This document shows, piece after piece, positions 12,869 to 23,640 of a stretch of 64,000 nt of DNA. The stretch is taken from assembly GCA_024036415.1 (NCBI GenBank), contig JAMWET010000945.1, positions 1 to 64,000 on the forward strand. Direction: 5' to 3'. Positions within the stretch are counted from its first letter, which is position 1; every line of letters starts with the position of its first letter. This DNA comes from Prochilodus magdalenae. Lineage: Eukaryota; Chordata; Actinopteri; Characiformes; Prochilodontidae. A program made the translations under genes and the position numbers. The notes beneath the pieces are model-generated. The model was not told where the DNA came from. It saw only the letters and a program-made list of their open reading frames with translations, and did not search any database.

Positions 12869-15800
12869 TGAGGGGATTTAATGAGTCACAGAAGGAGGCT
12901 TCAGGACGCAGTCTGCTGGACCTCTCTGTTGGGGGGTGGGGGTGCCGTATCCTTGGAGACATCACAGTCCGCAGTCTCCTGCCCTAAAACCACTCATGCA
13001 GTGGCCAACTTCTCCAACTGTAGTTAATGGGTAATGGGTAGCTGCACAGAGCTGGTCCTGGCTGAAGCGAGCTAGTGGTGCTTGGCCTGTTTGGTTTCAC
13101 AGGGCCGTTATTGTTGTATGGAAGTACAGCAAATTTAGCACTAATCCTGTGTAATCACAAGAGCTAAGAGAGCTAGTTAAGAGGATCTAGGCTGCTGTGA
13201 ATCGGGTTCCACAGTGCAGAGTTCTTTTTAATGCAGCAGAGTGTAGTGCACAAGCTCACAGACACAAGGATGCTCAAATGACGTAGGCATGTTATCTGTT
13301 CCAAGCAAACGTATAACTAATACAGGGTCACTCCCCGTTACGCACTTTGAAACACCCACCCATGTGCAGGGAAACGAGACTCCCTGTGGAGATCTAGGAC
13401 ATCCAGGCTCCTCCCTAAACTTTGTCGGTTAGGATACTGTTTCGCCATCACTGACTAAAACACGATGAAAGCATTCAGAAAAGTGCACACCAAAGATAGC
13501 AAACTAAACCCTAGACTGTAAACACAAACAGACAAGGCTGCCTTGTTGGCCTGACCACAGTGTTTTGTGTGTGTGTGTGCGCTGAGATAAAGCAGCTTAC
13601 GGTCACCGCAGACACTTCAGCACGGTGGTGTGGGGCAGGGTTGTTGATAAGGGCTGTGTGCAGCGTCAAAGACACTAGCCAGCTGTCTCTCTCAGCGCCT
13701 GACAAAAAGAAAGGGGGAACCGCCACAGTCCTGGCCAGAGTTATCTATACCACCCCCCAGAAAGTCAGAAAGTCCTACAGATGAGTTTTCCCGCCTTCAC
13801 AGTTCTTTCATAGATGTTGATTAGAATTTCCTAACAGTTTACATTTTATATGCCAGTTGGCGGCCACATGGGTTTAAATATATATATGTATTTTGATTGT
13901 GTCCAGCTGTTATTATAATAGGTTGGTTGTTTAGCTGCCTTGTTTTCCTGCCTCCCATTTTTACTTTGCTGCTAACAAGACAATACTACAATGCAGGTTG
14001 CGTCAGCCTTAGCTCCTATTTTTCCTCTTCAGACACTTGCTGTGCATTACCTAATGATTAAGTGGAAACTTGACCTGCTGTGTTGTATTTACATTAATTT
14101 GCCTTTAGCCTACAGCTGAAAATGCATTCATCTCATATTCTCAATTTGAATGGCTACAGAAAATGAGCCAATTTAAATGATCATCTTGAGTAACTGTGAC
14201 ATGCCTAATTTTTAATGTATCTAAAGCGATTTGAAACATTACTCTGAATCTCATCTCTGCTTATTTTGCCTTCAGCTTAAAGTTTGGTTTGTTTGAGGCC
14301 CTTGTCTTAAAATGTGTTCTTATCCCCAGGTGTGAGCTCTGCTGTATCTCGTTTCGGACACATCGAGGTTTACTTCGTCACAATGCAGCCATCCATAAGC
14401 AACTGCCAACTGACCCCAATGGACGTCCGTTTATTCAGAACAACCCTTCCATACCCCTTGGCTTTAATGACCTGGCCTTTATCGACTTCTCCTGCGAAAA
14501 GTTTCCTCACATTGCCCAGGTAAATACCTGCAAGCCAACCAAGTCTTCAGTTAAGACATTTGATCAGTCCTTATACCTTGTATAGCCCTTGCTTTGAATA
14601 TTGATGCCATAGTGGTTCACATGCGCTGTGAATGTTGACTATTTCCTCTTTTGCTTTAATGAATAGGTTTGGTGTGAAACCAACCTACGTCGGTGCACCA
14701 GCAAGTTTCACAGCTTTGTGTGCGAGACCTGTGACAAAGCTTTCCCATTGCACTCAGCCCTAGCCCTACACAAGTCTACGCACGAGACGTCTAAAGACAC
14801 TCAAGAATCTGTTTCTCCCCAGCCCTCGAGTGTCGAGGCCCCTGTTTCTAAGAAAACAAATTTTATGGATTCTTTGGGTTTGCAACATATCTCTCAGGTC
14901 AAACCTGTACCATCAGAGGAAGACATTCTGCAGGCACAGCTGGATAGTATTCGGGTCATCCATGTGGACCCATTGTCAGCCCAGGAGGAGGATAGCTTTC
15001 TTGGTGGACTTGGCCTGTCCCTTGTGGATCCTTTATCTCTCCGGGGTCTGTCCCAGCATGAGGCCCTTAAACTCCTATCCCTACAGCCTTTCCAGGCTGG
15101 TTTTCTTGTCCAGCCTGATGGTGGGATGGTAGTAAAGCCTGTTAGTGGCGAGAATGGAGTAGAACTAGCTGACATACAACAGATACTCAAAGTGGCCTCT
15201 GCTGCCCCAAAGCAGATCAGCCTCCCACCCTTGTCCAAGGCACCGGGCAGTGCAATGCAGACAGGCTACAAGCAGATGCCCCCACTCAAACCAAAGCCCC
15301 TGGTGGCTCCCAGGACCAACATGGCAGCCTCGACCCCTCCTCCCCTTGTGAGCACCCAGCAGGCATCACTAGGCTGCATAAGCCCCAGCTTACCACCCCC
15401 TGCTGCCCATCCGCTGAAAGCTGGCAAGGAATTGCCACCGTCTTCGTCGTCCTCGTCATCTTCTGCTTGTAACCAGGCTCCGATGGAGAGAATGCACATG
15501 GAGGCAGAGTGCATGGGTGATGCCCACACACCGATGGATGTGGATGAACAACATATCAAGCAGGAAGATGACAAGACAGGACAAGAGACCTCTGTAAAGA
15601 AGGGAGCAGCTCGCAAAGGCTCTTACCCCTGCCGGCTTTGTGACCAGGTATTTGCATATTCAGGAGTACTGCAGGCACACATGCGCTATCACCTAGGCAT
15701 CCTACCCCATCAGTGCAATATTTGTGACTACGTTGCTCCAGACAAGGCCACGCTAATCCGTCATCTCCGGACCCACAGTGGAGAGCGCCCTTACGTCTGC

Positions 15801-18800
15801 CGAGTCTGCTATTACCCGTTTACTGTTAAAGCCAATTGCGAGCGTCATCTTCGCAAGAAGCACATGAAGAACACTCGTAAGGAGATAGAGAAAAATATTA
15901 AGTATGTTACATCCACCTCCACACCTGAGGCATTGGACCAGGCAGGTTCAGGTGACTCTACCTGCCGAGTCTGTGGCGAGGACCTGAAGACTTACAGAGC
16001 ACTACAAATCCACCTGCGTACTCACAACAATTTCCAGCGGAAGCCATTTGAGTGCAAACGTTGTGGAGCAGCCTTCCTGGCCAAACGGAACTGTATCCAC
16101 CACCTGCTGAAACAGCATCCAGAGGTCCAAGAGCAGGACATAGAGGATCACATAGCCACTGCTCCATCTCAGACCAGTCCTAGCCCCTCTCCGCTTAATG
16201 GAGTATCACCAAGTGCTCCCCTGCATCCTATTAAAGTGGAGGACCTAAGCTTCTACAGTACCGATCCTGAACAACCACTGGACTTCTCAAACAAAAGCAG
16301 AGGAGGTAGCAGCGCTGGAAGCACGAGCGGTTCTCCCAATATCAAGATGGAGGCTGTCTCTTACGACAGTTCCATGGAGCCCATTGATCTTTCCATTCCC
16401 AAGAACCCAGAGAAGAAGATGAAGGTAGATACTGATGCCACATTGCGAAAGGAAGTTAACAAAATTGATGACACTTATGCACATGGCCTCCAAGCAATTA
16501 GGCCCAGTGACGAAAAGCCCCAGCAGCTTAGTTGCTACCAGCTTCCGGTAGCTTTGACCACTCTCAGTGCAGCTAGCGCAACAGGTCGACCCTTCCGGCT
16601 AAAGCCCCTGCTACCCAAACCCACTGTTGCTGGTGTAAAGGAGTTACCACCATTGGCCTCCATTGCCCAGATCATCTCTTCAGTCTCTGGCGCTCCTGAC
16701 CTCCTGAAACGGGAAAATCCTAACAGCTATACTCCTGGCTCCGATGCATCCTGTAAACAGGAAGTCATAGACCCCTCAGTAGAAGAGCCTCCTCTAGAGG
16801 GCTACAAGAAGGCAGGCAAGAAAAGGTCAGCCATCAACACAGGGAGGGAGAAATCTGTGATGAACGTGACAGACACCAGTATTGATCTAGAGTCCAGTGG
16901 GGAATTTGCCAGTGTAGAGAAGATGTTGGCGACTACTAACGCCAACAAGTTTAGCACATACTTGCAAACCAACCCAATTGAAGTAGGAAGTAAGGAAGAA
17001 CAAAGTTATGTGAGTGACAAGAGAGAAGCTAAAGATGAAAAACACCTGCCAGCCAAGCAGACCACACAGCTCCAGCAGTCCAAAGGGAAAAAGAATGCCT
17101 ACTCAAACTCTGTGCAAAAGATGACTTGCCCTTTCTGTCCAAGAGTCTTTCCATGGGCCAGCTCTCTGCAGCGCCATATGCTGACGCACACAGGTAAGAT
17201 ACAGCTAAGCTTTTTTCTTGTCTGTATAATGTAACAAATATAAAAAACAAAAAGTACAAAAGAAATTTGTACTAAAAGTACTAAAATCTTGTATTTCCAC
17301 CTGTGGTATAGGTCAGAAACCATACCCCTGCCCCAAATGTGAAGCTCTGTTCTCAACCAAATCCAACTGTGAGCGCCATCTTTTACGCAAACATGGTGTA
17401 ACCAACAGAATCCTGCGGCATAATGGTGCCATGCCCAAATCCAAGGACCAAGAGGACGGCTCGCCAGAGAGTGCAGGTAAATTTCATTTCGGTCACATCA
17501 CAGTTTTTGGTATGAACCCTGTGGGATTTAAAACAGTGCACTGTATAACAAATCACTTTGGACCATAATTATGTTTTTGAGCATTAGTATGTGACTGCAT
17601 TTATTTCCATTATCAAAGCATTATCCTGTTTAATATAAGGACTAGCCCACACAGTGTTCCGTAATGTACTGTGATCTCTGAATATGCTAAGTACTATTTA
17701 TTGTTAGACCAAAATAAAATAGACTATAAACCTTTTCAAAAGGTGGGGATTGCTGTTTTGTAATTCAAAGGTTTTAGTGTATATTCAATGTTTTCCTGAT
17801 ATTGCTCATCTTTGTGAGCAGGTACTACGGCTGGATGATATTACTGTCATGGTTTAACAAATATTCATTGTGTTTCATAGAGAGCATGTCTGAGTCTGAG
17901 CTCACTAGTGGTGAAGCGGTGGATCTTACGAGTTCGGGACCTGAAAAGCCACCTGCATCTGATGCTGAGAAGCCCTCCCCAGCCAAGCCGACAGAAGCAG
18001 CTGTAGTAAAGCCCCTTGTCCACCAGGGGGAGCCAGATAATGAGTCAGTGGAGAGAAAAACCCTAGAGAATGATGATGATTCCTATAGCAATAAGAGCTT
18101 GGACCTGAACTTCGCCTGCAAGCTGATCGACTTCAAGTTCTCTGAAGGCGAACAGCCGCAGGCTTCTCCTGCTGCGGATGGCGATTCACATGAACGAGCA
18201 ACACCACAGGACGAGTCCAAACTGACCTGCAAGAACTGCAACAAGAGTTTCCGCTACGCTGCCACTCTAGCAAGGCATGAAAAAGTCCACCTGCTTGTAA
18301 ATATTACCGACTCGCCTAATGTCAACACCAAAGCCGCTGAGGCAGCTGAGTCTTGCGAACCGGAGAAAGAAGAAGCAGAAGAGGAGTTGGAGAAAGAGGA
18401 ACAAAAGGGGACTGCAGAGAGCGATGGAGCAGGCAGCGCAATGGAGAGTGGCTCTGAGGATGAGAAGGAGGAGAGGAGTGATGAAGAGGGAGGTGCAGCC
18501 GAACCAAAGAGTTGTGAAGGTGAGCCAGGACCACCCGGAAACAAAACTGACAAGAGGAAGAAAATATGCAGTGTTTGTAGCAAACGATTCTGGAGCCTTC
18601 AGGACCTGACAAGACACATGCGCTCTCACACAGGTGAGAAAGGCAAAACCTTTCCTGCTGATAAATTACAATAAAAATGGCAAAAGCTGCAAAAAAAAGT
18701 GTTCTGTATGCGATGCATTAGGAGAACTGCTTTTGGTTTTCTCTGTAGAACCCGAAAGAAAGTTAGGAAGAGGTTAAGGAGTTTTTCTGGTAGGCCACTT

Positions 18801-18853
18801 TGGATAAACATTGACAATTGTGTATAATATACATAATATTACATAATACATAC

Positions 18854-18900
<47 letters not shown>

Positions 18901-19947
18901 CTTAGTGAGGAACAGAAGGTTGGGTTCTGGCTTTACTGGCAGATACAGTGAGCATCTGATTCATAAGAACAAGGTCAAGCAGCAAACCCACTCTCTGCTG
19001 ACCGTGATGAGCGCCACCTCATTCCAAAGTCCCTTAACCATCGTAAGATGACCTCGAGTGATCTAGAGAAGGACTGGCGAGCGGTGGCTGGGGTGAAATG
19101 CACAGCGAGCATGGTTCTGAAAACAGGTTTCTGGAGGTCATTAGTGATTTTCTAACAGATCTAATACAATATCTGATCTGGAATGTGGGAGACACATTTC
19201 CAGTAGTGTAGAGAAGAAAACAGAACTGCTCAGTCTGGTCAAACACAAACCCAGAACCTGTACAACTAGAGACACTGATCATTTCAAGGTGCCATACAAA
19301 AAGCCTAAAAGCTTAATCATTTCCTTGAAAAGTGGCCAGTTTTCTTTTTTAACATTCTCCAGAAAACCACACATTCTTATGGCTTTAATCTCTTGTTTTT
19401 ACCAGGTGAACGGCCGTACAAGTGTCAAACCTGCGAGCGCACCTTCACCCTGAAACACAGCTTGGTCAGGCATCAGCGGATCCACCAGAAGCCCCGTGGG
19501 ACAGATGGAGAGGGCTCAATGGGCGGGCCCACTGGTAGAGCTGGGGACGAAGAGGGATTCAGCGGCCCGTCAGCAAGCGATGGAGAATGCACCCCCACCA
19601 GCACCAATCCTCCTTCTGAGAATGAAAGTGAAGGCATGGACACCATCAAGGAGGGTCCAGGCTCACAGGAGAAAGACGGCAAGTGTGCGCCTACAGCAGA
19701 AGTCCCGGAGAAGGGACTTGAAAGTGAAGACGCCTCTGTAGCACAGAAGGCAGAACCTGAACCAGCAGCAGAGAGCCTCCAACCCAAAGAACCACCAACA
19801 GAAGAGCAACCCACAAACTCGCCCACTATCGTCACAGCATTAGAGCAGCCGGAGGGGTTCATACAAGGCCTGCTGGAGATACACTCCAAGCCCAACATTG
19901 AGCACATCCTTTCCACCAGTGAGCCCCCCCTGCTGGGAGTAGAGTAA
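5931..19947 (+). CDS. rreb1: rreb1, Ras-responsive element binding protein 1 (gene span, 9 visible coding exons, 5' incomplete)
   Basis: Nuclear C2H2 zinc-finger transcription factor that in vertebrates binds Ras-responsive elements downstream of MAPK signalling and recruits co-repressors such as CtBP. Nine exons joined at GT-AG sites (5931-6020, 6145-6308, 11224-11371, 11588-11730, 14330-14519, 14667-17193, 17312-17476, 17881-18633, 19406-19947) give 4722 nt, or 1573 residues plus stop, with phases that match throughout. I count 16 C2H2 fingers. Family landmarks seen are [60 protein letters not shown] and the last-finger block [19 protein letters not shown]. CtBP-type motifs are PLDFS (residues 782-786 of the visible protein) and PIDLS (817-821), with a third VDLTS-like site. 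Human RREB1 is about 1690 residues, so the N-terminus is missing here. Teleosts carry two paralogues and I cannot tell which this is. The frame is intact with no sign of decay. Confidence 0.96.
6145..6308 (+). CDS. rreb1: rreb1 visible exon 2 (fingers 2 and 3)
   Basis: The acceptor CCCTGTAG is followed by the histidine that closes finger 1, then [18 protein letters not shown] canonical HSGERPYKC linker joins fingers 2 and 3. The exon ends inside the arginine codon of NMHR at CACAG|GTCAGC, phase 2. Close to the human protein. Confidence 0.95.
6309..11223 (+). other. rreb1: rreb1 intron (4.9 kb)
   Basis: Large intron between the exon ending in NMHR and the one starting with HMKIH. It contains a very long GT microsatellite at 8.64 kb. 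No transposon or exon was recognised in it. Long ORFs on either strand around 8.5-8.9 kb are simply the repeat. Confidence 0.85.
8635..8724 (+). repeat. (GT)n microsatellite, about 42 units
   Basis: An uninterrupted GT run of about 84 bases preceded by GCGTGCGCGC, a purine-pyrimidine alternating tract that could adopt Z-DNA. It lies in an rreb1 intron. Confidence 0.97.
11224..11371 (+). CDS. rreb1: rreb1 visible exon 3 (end of finger 3, basic linker)
   Basis: Acceptor TTATTCACAG. The exon completes the split arginine codon, then encodes [28 protein letters not shown] and an acidic tail ending ASKR before GTGAGA. The basic [11 protein letters not shown] stretch resembles the nuclear-localisation-like segment at the same place in human RREB1. 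Phase 2 in, 0 out. Confidence 0.93.
11588..11730 (+). CDS. rreb1: rreb1 visible exon 4 (finger 4)
   Basis: Acceptor TGTCGCAG and donor CTCAG|GTTCG. Encodes [15 protein letters not shown], then a finger of the form [21 protein letters not shown]. The human counterpart reads [21 protein letters not shown]. Phase 0 in, 2 out. Confidence 0.94.
11731..14329 (+). other. rreb1: rreb1 intron (2.6 kb)
   Basis: Contains a GT microsatellite at 12.83 kb and a G/A-rich patch just upstream of it. No exon or mobile element was recognised. Confidence 0.8.
12828..12867 (+). repeat. (GT)n microsatellite, about 20 units
   Basis: Uninterrupted GT run following a G/A-rich patch, inside an rreb1 intron. Confidence 0.95.
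14330..14519 (+). CDS. rreb1: rreb1 visible exon 5 (finger 5)
   Basis: Acceptor ATCCCCAG and donor GCCCAG|GTAAAT. Encodes finger 5 ([17 protein letters not shown]) and the strongly conserved stretch [18 protein letters not shown]. Phase 2 in, 0 out. Confidence 0.95.
14667..17193 (+). CDS. rreb1: rreb1 visible exon 6 (large central exon, fingers 6-12)
   Basis: A 2.5-kb exon of 842 codons, as expected for the long central exon of this gene. It carries finger 6 (CETCDKAF), a Pro- and Ser-rich region with the conserved [10 protein letters not shown] block, fingers 7-9 (about 15.63-15.87 kb), fingers 10-11 (about 15.96-16.12 kb), PLDFS at 16275-16289, PIDLS at 16380-16394, [15 protein letters not shown], and finger 12 ([17 protein letters not shown]). 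Several VKxE-like sites (IKQE, IKVE, IKME) look like sumoylation consensus. It ends in the glycine codon after HTG at a GTAAGA donor, phase 1. Confidence 0.97.
17312..17476 (+). CDS. rreb1: rreb1 visible exon 7 (finger 13)
   Basis: The acceptor TGGTATAG follows the HTG split glycine. Encodes [22 protein letters not shown] and [12 protein letters not shown], matching human [17 protein letters not shown]. Donor GCAG|GTAAAT, phase 1 in and out. Confidence 0.95.
17881..18633 (+). CDS. rreb1: rreb1 visible exon 8 (fingers 14 and 15, acidic region)
   Basis: Acceptor TTTCATAG. Encodes [10 protein letters not shown] (a VLDLT-like third CtBP-type site in the position of the human one), [14 protein letters not shown], finger 14 ([17 protein letters not shown]), a long Glu-rich stretch, and finger 15 ([17 protein letters not shown]). 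Ends in the HTG glycine codon at GTGAGA, phase 1. The Glu-rich part creates long but spurious minus-strand frames. Confidence 0.95.
18850..18900 (+). repeat. (CA)n(TA)n microsatellite
   Basis: An imperfect CA run passes into TATATATATATA. It abuts the left edge of the Tc1-like fragment. Confidence 0.93.
18900..19290 (+). mobile_element. Tc1-like fragment, family D, copy 1
   Basis: About 390 bases run parallel to 47776-48170, from CTTAGTGAGGAACAGA to the AAACACAAACC end. The plus frame encodes a piece resembling a Tc1-type helix-turn-helix region, with [12 protein letters not shown] here and RKMTSGDLQRDW in the second copy. No intact transposase and no clear terminal repeats are present in this copy. 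Confidence 0.55.
19406..19947 (+). CDS. rreb1: rreb1 last exon (finger 16 and C-terminus)
   Basis: The acceptor TTTTACCAG is followed by [19 protein letters not shown] and [10 protein letters not shown], matching the last human finger almost residue for residue. A Ser/Glu/Pro-rich low-complexity tail follows and ends LLGVE then TAA at 19945-19947. The tail is much more diverged than the finger, as is usual for the family. Confidence 0.97.
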
Positions 19948-20015
19948 AGACCCACTTTTCTCCAGTACCCTCTGGCAGTAACGCTAAGCAGCACGCTCCA
20001 GAGGCTGTGCCATAC

Positions 20016-20021
20016 AATAAA
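20016..20021 (+). promoter_or_regulatory. rreb1: poly(A) signal AATAAA, proximal
   Basis: Canonical hexamer 69 bases after the rreb1 stop codon. Confidence 0.45.
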
Positions 20022-22467
20022 AGTACATTTGTGATACAGAAAACAAAGATGGACTTTTCTAAGTGCCTTGCTACTTTTTGCTATATCTTTATCTACTACG
20101 AGATGATCTAGTTGATTTTTTAGAGTATTTTATAAAGATGATTTTTTTTTTTGCAATCTCGAGTGAAACCGCATTAAGCAATAAACCGTTTAGTATAATG
20201 ATTTGTATGATTGACTGAATAGAGAAACAGTCGTATTATATGATGAACCAGCAGAGGCTGAAAACAACAGCATATGAGACTACTATGTCAAGGCTTGTGC
20301 ATGCGAGCATAACTGGAATACGTTAAACAACCTTAGCCTACTCTTCAAAGGGCTGTTAATGGACTCTGTTGCACCCATTAGTTTCTTCAGTGACATAAAG
20401 GCCTCCAGAGTATCTGAACTGTATTATGCTTTTTTTTTTTTTTTCTATCTTGTAATGGAGGGCGCAAGACGTTGCACAGGCTTCAGCAAGGAAGGCAAAG
20501 CTGCAACCAGACAATGCGGATTGCCCTCGGAGTGGTGTGCAACAACTCTTATTCTTCGTTATAAATATATGGGCAATATTTGCCTGAAGTATCATGAATC
20601 TCTCAGCTACGCTGACCATGTCAGACATCCTGTTTGAACCTTCAGATTTTGGGAAGAAAGTGAAGGACGGGTGTTTTTACTGGGGGAACTTCCATGTTGT
20701 TTTTAATCGAAAGGGCTTGAGAATCGTTTTCCCTCTATACCAATACCACCAACAAAAACCAAGGCCCGTCGGAACAGATCTAGTGTATCTGACAGTAATC
20801 TGAGAATGGGGTCCGTTGTCCAGGTTTAATGTCTTCCAAAAACCCTTCTACTTTAAGCCTTACTAGTGTTACTTCATAGGTTTTAGGTAGGCCTCTTTCA
20901 GCCTGCTGGGCGAACACTAGTCTGCATTTTCTTTTTCCATTGACGTGTACTTGAAAACTGTCACCCTGCTGCCTCCTATTTTTGGATTATGGCGCCAGTT
21001 GCGGGTCCATCAACCTTCTGAGCTCCTCTCCTGGTAGGATCTCAAGTCAATCACATTAGCATTTCTGGTGTTGGGTATATGAATATATGTGTATATATCT
21101 ATTTTGTTTTCTTTTCTTTCTTTACTCTCAATGGCGTGAACCTCAAAACTCAAACAAAGCAAACCTCAAAAGGCACAGAGACTAGAAAACGGTGGTGGAT
21201 TGCTAAATTATGATGGACACATCTCCTCCTGTTTTCCGGACCAGGCGTTGGCCTACTGGATGATTCCCTCTGACCGCAGTCGCCGCTGGTGTGCAACAAC
21301 AGGACAAAAAAATGGATAATGTAAAATTTGTGGTGACGGGCAGCAAGAAACAGAGTATTAACAAGCAAGGCTTTCTTGGCTAAGTGATGGGGAAACAAGT
21401 ATGATGTCGTATTACCTTACCATGATGGGGTGCTGTGCCCTCTAGTGGTGGAACACTAGTATTTCCCCCAGCTCTGTTTCTCAGGCACAGTGAACTTGAA
21501 TGAAAAATGCAATCGCTTTCTCAATCTGTATATTGAATTCTGGGACTCTTCTGCTTCTCCTGATGCCTTTTCCTGGGTTGGCGCGTGTGTGAGAATGTGT
21601 CGCATGTGTATACGTGCGCTCGGGTGTGTGCAAGTGTGTGGGGATTTCTGTCGAGAATGCACACAGACTGTTTTAAATGTATTTATTGTAGCCCAGTGTG
21701 GGTAAAGAAGTAAAGCGTGGAGAAGCCATGTGTATTAACGCAACGATGCTGCAGAGAGAAATGATTCAGATTCAGTACATAGCGCCCCAGCGTAGAACTG
21801 GGTCTTTCCTAGCAATAATCACTATTGATCCGAAAGCTTTACCTAGATGTTTGTATGTGTTTTATAGACTGTGTGGTCTCTCTTTCCCCCTTGTTTTTCG
21901 TTTTTCTTTATGCCATCATTATCACTATTATATCAGTTTGGCTGAGAGAATTGAGTTCTGTTTTCCTTGATTACATAATGCATATAAAACTGTGAAATTT
22001 GTTATTCAGCTATGGGTGAATCTATAGGATAGTTTTGCATGTTAACCTTTTATGTTGTTTAATTATGGGTGTATTTTTATTTTTTTCCCCTGTTCCCCTT
22101 CCCACACTGTCTTGCTCTCAGGGTTTTTACAAAAATGCTTATTCAAAATGATTTTTTTTTTTCCTGAGTTGCAAATATTCTCCCCAACTTTTGATTACTT
22201 TTTATTTTTGAACAAGCCGAACTGTCAATCACTACTTTTAGCACTTGACTGTGAATTAAAACGAGTGGGGGAGGATTTACTCAATCCAGGCAAACCCACT
22301 TTCCTCTCATCTTGCATTCTTTTCCGTGTTCCTCCTTTTTTATTTTTTTTGGTCCACACTCCTGGTTCCTTCTGTCACTTCCTCATGAGAAAAAGATGTC
22401 TAGGCTGGCCTACAGAATGGCAGATTTGTCAAGTTCTGACCGATATCAAAGGGAGCTTTGCACCGCT

Positions 22468-22513
22468 GCTACACACACATACACAAACACACACACACAC
22501 ACACACACACACA
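22468..22513 (+). repeat. (CA)n microsatellite
   Basis: Imperfect then perfect CA run inside the proposed rreb1 3' UTR. Confidence 0.93.
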
Positions 22514-22636
22514 AATCTACTGGACTTGAACGGAACCAGAACCATCAGAGAGTATTTTTGGTACACTACTCCTGCTCTTTAAATGAGTGCTTCAAAATCA
22601 GAGATGTAAGCTGTTCTGTATCAAAACTATTAAAGC

Positions 22637-22642
22637 AATAAA
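22637..22642 (+). promoter_or_regulatory. rreb1: poly(A) signal AATAAA, distal
   Basis: Canonical hexamer in the context AAGCAATAAAGTCC, followed within 30 bases by a GT- and T-rich element. It is the best candidate for the main 3' end. Confidence 0.5.
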
Positions 22643-22829
22643 GTCCTATTAAAAAGTAAGGGAGTCTGTCTTTTCCTTTTTCTGTAAATGGTCTGTAAAG
22701 TAAGATGGGTACAAACTGTGCAACAACCCTTTGCAATTATGCTATATATAAAAAGATATGTACCATTTTATATATACATTAGCCATGTTAGTAGTTGGAG
22801 TCTTACTGATTGTGTGGGGTGGACAGGTG

Positions 22830-23145
22830 TCTTTATGCAGCTAACAACCTCAAACAGGTGCTTCTAATTTAGAATAATAAGTGGAGTGGAGGTGGAGTTT
22901 TCAGAGGTGGACTAACAGGTCTTTGAGGGCCAGAATTGTTGCTGATTGGCAGGGGTTCAAATACTTAATTGCAGCAGTAACACACAAATAAATTATTAAA
23001 AAATCATACATAGTGATTTCCGGATTTTTTTTTAGGTTATGTCTCTCACAGTGGACATGCACCTAAGATTAAAATTTCAGACCCCTCTATGATTTCTAAG
23101 TGGGAGAAGTTGCAGGGTGTTCAAATACTCATTTTCCTCACTGTA
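22830..23145 (+). mobile_element. 3' end of a Tc1/mariner element
   Basis: The stretch from AGGTGCTTCTAATTTAG through GGGGTTCAAATACTTAATTG to CAAATACTCATTTTCCTC then ACTGTA has the layout of the right end of a fish Tc1-like transposon: last coding remnant, AT-rich spacer, and a terminal repeat ending CACTGTA. The left half is absent. Recognised from memory of the family, so the exact subfamily is open. Confidence 0.6.
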
Positions 23146-23224
23146 TATATACATATATATTTGCATTTCCTCATCACTTTCCCATACAGGAGTTTTTATA
23201 AATAGTTTCACAGTTACAGACTGT

Positions 23225-23640
23225 AGTCCTTAAACAGCCGCACTCCTGTGTTCAAACACTTGGATCAGTGCTCCACACAACACCCCACCACCATGTCAGT
23301 GTCACTTCAGTGCTGAGAATGATCTCGATCCCTGCTCTGTGATGGTCCTGACCACTGAGAAATACGATAGGTGGGATAATGGCGTATAAAGAGAATCAGA
23401 TGGACTACAGTCTGTTATTGTCGTACAAACTACAAAAAGGTTCCTATATGGCCCCGGAGGAACCTGAGCCAGCTGTGAACGGATTGCTGCCTCCCAGGAA
23501 CCCAGCAGAACTGGATTCCCTGCCCAACTACCTATTTGTTAACGTCGCTAGGTATCCCAGGAAGCTTAGTGCTTGTGGATGTCTACCCTGGTGAGCTGAT
23601 GAAACGGATAGTGTAGATACATGGAGGTGTTAAAGTTCTC
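23225..23640 (+). repeat. fold-back element, family F, partial copy 1
   Basis: Shares CATGTCAGTGTCACT.CAGTGCTGAGAATGA, the GGTCCTGAC block, ATGGACTACAGTCTGT, GGTTCCTATATGG and GTGTAGATAC.TGGAGG with the right arm of the copy at 37.9-38.7 kb. About 150 bases (around 23451-23592) absent from the other copy sit between the GGTTCCTATATGG block and the end. Only the right arm is present. Confidence 0.6.

Larger units (their letters stand above)
18634..19405 (+). other. rreb1: rreb1 last intron, carrying a microsatellite and a Tc1-like fragment
   Basis: The intron between the two last exons holds a CA/TA microsatellite (18850-18900) followed directly by a Tc1-like transposon fragment (18900-19290). 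Confidence 0.85.
19948..22660 (+). other. rreb1: probable rreb1 3' UTR
   Basis: No coding exon is seen after the stop. AATAAA signals occur at 20016-20021, 20180-20185 and 22637-22642. The last is followed by a GT/T-rich stretch (GTCTGTCTTTTCC), the usual setting of a distal cleavage site. The 2.7 kb between stop and distal signal lacks recognisable transposons, unlike the flanking DNA, which fits a long 3' UTR of the sort known for RREB1 in other vertebrates. The exact ends are inferred. Confidence 0.55.

Noticed and set aside
18254..18629. Minus-strand Ser-rich frames of 96-120 codons
   Set aside because: Shadows of the Glu-rich coding part of rreb1 on the other strand.
19473..19994. Minus-strand frame of 173 codons
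   Set aside because: It is antisense to the last rreb1 exon, whose plus-strand protein is clearly homologous to RREB1.
22052..22582. Plus-strand frame of 176 codons, Phe-rich
   Set aside because: It lies in the proposed 3' UTR, is T-rich and runs into a CA microsatellite.
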